Assembly: GCF_014595955.1 (NCBI RefSeq)
Contig: NZ_JABVCF010000006.1
Span: forward strand, 62,001 to 126,000
DNA length: 64,000 nt
Direction: 5' to 3'
Source of the DNA: Pseudaminobacter soli (ex Zhang et al. 2022)
GTDB lineage: Bacteria > Pseudomonadota > Alphaproteobacteria > Rhizobiales > Rhizobiaceae
In this document: positions 62,040 through 64,000 of the stretch, piece by piece
How the letters are laid out: each line of letters starts with the position of its first letter
Position numbering within the stretch: the stretch's first letter is position 1
Notes under the pieces: generated by a model
Database searches by the model: none
What the model was told of the DNA's origin: nothing
Seen by the model: the letters and a program-made list of their open reading frames with translations, nothing else
Translations under genes and position numbers: made by a program

Positions 62040-63206
62040 ATGGCGGGGCCACTTGAGGGCATTCTTGTCGTGGCGCTCGAGCAGGCGGTGGCCGCACCGT
62101 TTGCAAGTTCGCGCCTGGCTGATGCGGGCGCCCGCGTCATCAAGCTCGAGCGCAGCGAAGGCGACTTCGCACGCGGCTATGATGGATTCGTCCACGGCCA
62201 GTCGAGCTATTTCGTCTGGAACAACCGCGGCAAGGAATCCTGCACCGTCGACCTGAAGAAGCCGGACGACCTGGCCCTCGTCGAGCGCATGCTCGAACGC
62301 GCCGACGTGTTCATCCAGAACCTCGCGGCCGGCGCGACGCACCGCCTCGGAATAGGCAGCGCCGACCTGCGCCGCCGCTTCCCCCGCCTCATCGTCTGCG
62401 ACATCGTCGGCTTCGCTTCAGGCACCCCGGACCACGACCGCAAGGCCTACGACCTGCTTATCCAGGCGGAGGCGGGACTGGCCGCCGTCACCGGTTCCGT
62501 CGCCTCCGGGGCAACCCGCGTCGGCATCTCGATCAGCGACATCTCCACCGGCCAGGCGGCCTATGCTGCAATCCTCCAGGCGCTCTACAGCCGCGAGCAC
62601 AGCGTCGCCGGCAGCCATATTGAGCTATCGCTCTTCGACACCATCGCCGAGTACATGAACGTGCCGTATCTGGCGCGTCAGTACGGCGGCAGCGAGCCGC
62701 CGCGGCTTGGGCTCGCGCATCCGTCGATTGCTCCCTACGGCGTGTTCAGGGCGCGGGACGGAGAGATCCTGATCTCGATTCAGAACGAGCGGGAGTGGGC
62801 AACCTTTTGCGAAGGCGTCCTCGGCGATCCCGCGCTGTCGACGGACGCGCGCTTCGCGACGAACAAGGAGCGCTGCGCCAACCGCACAGCCCTGGACGAC
62901 AAGGTGCAGCAGATCGTCGGCCCCCAGTCGGTCGCCGATCTGGTCGACCGGCTCGACCGGCTGCGCATCGCCTATGGCCGCGTGTCGACCATGGCCCAGC
63001 TTGCCGCTCACCGCAGCGTGGCGAAAGTTCCGGTCGAGACCCCGGCTGGTTCAGCCGACCTGATCGCACCGCCAACCATCGTCGACGGCCGACGCCCGAC
63101 GCTCGGTCGCGTGCCCGCTCTAGGCGAGCACGATGCGGCCATCCGCGCGGAGTTTGCGCCGGTTGCGGTTTCGGGCCAAGCTCACGGAGAGGCGAACGCA
63201 ACATGA
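62040..63206 (+). CDS. CaiB/BaiF family (class III) CoA-transferase
   Basis: Transfers CoA between organic acids, 388 residues. The N-terminus reads LEGILVVALEQAVAAPFASS and RLADAGARVIKLERSEGDFA, typical of the family. The catalytic aspartate lies in KAYDLLIQAEAGLAAVTGS, and SHIELSLFDTIAEYMNVPYL follows. The start follows AGGAGGATGCC. The stop overlaps the next gene by four bases. Substrates could be a methyl-branched or hydroxylated dicarboxylate, given the PrpD-type partner, but this is inference. Confidence 0.9.
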   Translation: MAGPLEGILVVALEQAVAAPFASSRLADAGARVIKLERSEGDFARGYDGFVHGQSSYFVWNNRGKESCTVDLKKPDDLALVERMLERADVFIQNLAAGATHRLGIGSADLRRRFPRLIVCDIVGFASGTPDHDRKAYDLLIQAEAGLAAVTGSVASGATRVGISISDISTGQAAYAAILQALYSREHSVAGSHIELSLFDTIAEYMNVPYLARQYGGSEPPRLGLAHPSIAPYGVFRARDGEILISIQNEREWATFCEGVLGDPALSTDARFATNKERCANRTALDDKVQQIVGPQSVADLVDRLDRLRIAYGRVSTMAQLAAHRSVAKVPVETPAGSADLIAPPTIVDGRRPTLGRVPALGEHDAAIRAEFAPVAVSGQAHGEANAT

Positions 63207-64000
63207 GCCTCACAAGCGAACTGGTCTCCCTCATCCGCAACAAGCCGGTCGGGCAATCGGACCTCGAGGCGGCGGCGCTCTTCGTTCTCGACACGCTGGC
63301 CTGCGCTCTTGGCGGGCTCGACACCGGACCGGCACGCATGCTGCGCGCGGTAGCGCCACCGGAAACCGGCGACGTCGCCCGGCGCGCCTTCTATCTCGGC
63401 GGACTGTCGCACATCCTTGAAATGGACGATCTGCACCGAGATTCCGTCACCCATCCGGGGTGCGTGGTCATTCCCGCGGCCTGGGCCATCACGGACGACC
63501 GAAATCTCGGCGGCGTCGCCTTCCTCAAGGCCGTGCTTGCCGGCTACGAGGCGTGCTGCCGTGTCGGCATGTCGGTCGGCAAGGCGCACTACCGCGTCTG
63601 GCACAACACCTCCACCTGCGGCCCGTTCGGCTCGGCGATGGCGGTGGCCGACCTGATCGGCCTGTCGCATGAGCGGGCGGTCTGGGCGCTCGGCAATGCG
63701 GGCACCCAGTCGTCCGGCCTGTGGCAATTCCTGGAAAGCGGCTCGATGTCGAAACACCTGCACACGGCGCGCGGTGCCGAATCCGGGGTGCTCGCAGCCC
63801 TCCTCGCCGCGGAGGGATTCACCGGCGCCCCCGACATCCTCGAAGGCGCGAAGGGTTTCTATGCCGGGCTCTGCCCCGACCCCCTGCCGGACGCGATCAC
63901 AGCCGATCCGGATCGGCCGTGGGAACTCACCAAGACGTCCATCAAGCCGTGGCCGTGCTGCCGCCACACCCACCCGACGATCGATGCCGCCATCGAGTTG
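63203..64000 (+). CDS. MmgE/PrpD family protein, truncated by the right edge
   Basis: The frame is open from ATG 63203 to the window end (266 codons seen; the family is usually about 450 residues). It begins MSLTSELVSLIRNKPVGQSD, then LEAAALFVLDTLACALGG. Family blocks are GGLSHILEMDDLHRDSVTHP, HNTSTCGPFGSAMAVADLIG and IKPWPCCRHTHPTIDA. Members include 2-methylcitrate dehydratase, cis-aconitate decarboxylase and dehydratases of related tricarboxylic or branched acids. Overlap with the CoA-transferase stop (ATGA) shows cotranscription. The precise substrate is open. Confidence 0.9.
   Translation, partial: MSLTSELVSLIRNKPVGQSDLEAAALFVLDTLACALGGLDTGPARMLRAVAPPETGDVARRAFYLGGLSHILEMDDLHRDSVTHPGCVVIPAAWAITDDRNLGGVAFLKAVLAGYEACCRVGMSVGKAHYRVWHNTSTCGPFGSAMAVADLIGLSHERAVWALGNAGTQSSGLWQFLESGSMSKHLHTARGAESGVLAALLAAEGFTGAPDILEGAKGFYAGLCPDPLPDAITADPDRPWELTKTSIKPWPCCRHTHPTIDAAIEL

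Overview
The window is a GC-rich, densely coded alphaproteobacterial chromosome or megaplasmid segment, most likely from Hyphomicrobiales (Mesorhizobium, Aminobacter or other Phyllobacteriaceae relatives). This rests on the gene repertoire (stacked sugar, polyol and nucleoside ABC importers, a non-pyrrolysine MttB protein, an ExoF-like exporter), many ATGA start/stop overlaps, and a RIME-like palindrome at 29.6 kb. The genus is an inference. No rRNA, tRNA, CRISPR array, intact insertion sequence or phage gene was recognised.

Region A (0-14.3 kb) is part of an exopolysaccharide or O-antigen locus: a GumC/Wzz-like chain-length protein, a separate CpsD-like kinase, the four dTDP-L-rhamnose genes (rfbD, rfbB and rfbC on minus, rfbA on plus), a Wza/ExoF-like exporter, a Wzx-like flippase, and gmd plus fcl for GDP-L-fucose. 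It also holds decayed remnants of a DegT-type sugar aminotransferase, a formyltransferase and a second gmd, so an amino-sugar branch appears to have been lost. No glycosyltransferase or polymerase lies in the window.

Region B (14.3-21 kb) has an orphan LuxR-type regulator with a degenerate receiver, then metQ, metN, metI, a cystathionine beta-synthase and a cystathionine gamma-lyase, all on minus. This reads as methionine uptake linked to reverse transsulfuration.

Region C (21-34.2 kb) is the most interesting part. A BMP/Nup-type nucleoside ABC importer and two nucleoside hydrolases lie next to two tandem PF06684 proteins, an enamidase-like amidohydrolase, a MarR regulator, an isochorismatase-family hydrolase, a uronate-dehydrogenase-like epimerase and an SDR. 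Every transcription unit starts just downstream of a copy of one palindrome, TTGTTTG-N4-CAAACAA (two perfect, one with one mismatch, one with two). I infer one MarR-type regulon that imports an N-riboside or similar compound, splits it, opens the heterocycle and oxidises the sugar. The substrate is unknown.

Region D (34.2-41 kb) is a ribitol-type operon: AraC regulator, ABC importer, ribitol dehydrogenase and D-ribulokinase. Region E (41-52.6 kb) holds a lone Liv-type binding protein with a structured leader, a diguanylate cyclase, a Rieske-FAD reductase fusion, a TMADH/StcD-like Fe-S flavoprotein, a LysR regulator, an MttB homologue and a lone oligopeptide-type binding protein; the last four suggest methylated-amine metabolism. 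Region F (52.6-60.6 kb) is a second sugar operon: RbsABC-like importer, TIM-barrel isomerase, fused DhaK-DhaL kinase, SIS isomerase and SorC regulator, possibly for a tetrulose. Region G (60.9-64 kb) has a LysR regulator, a CaiB-type CoA transferase and a truncated MmgE/PrpD protein running off the right edge.
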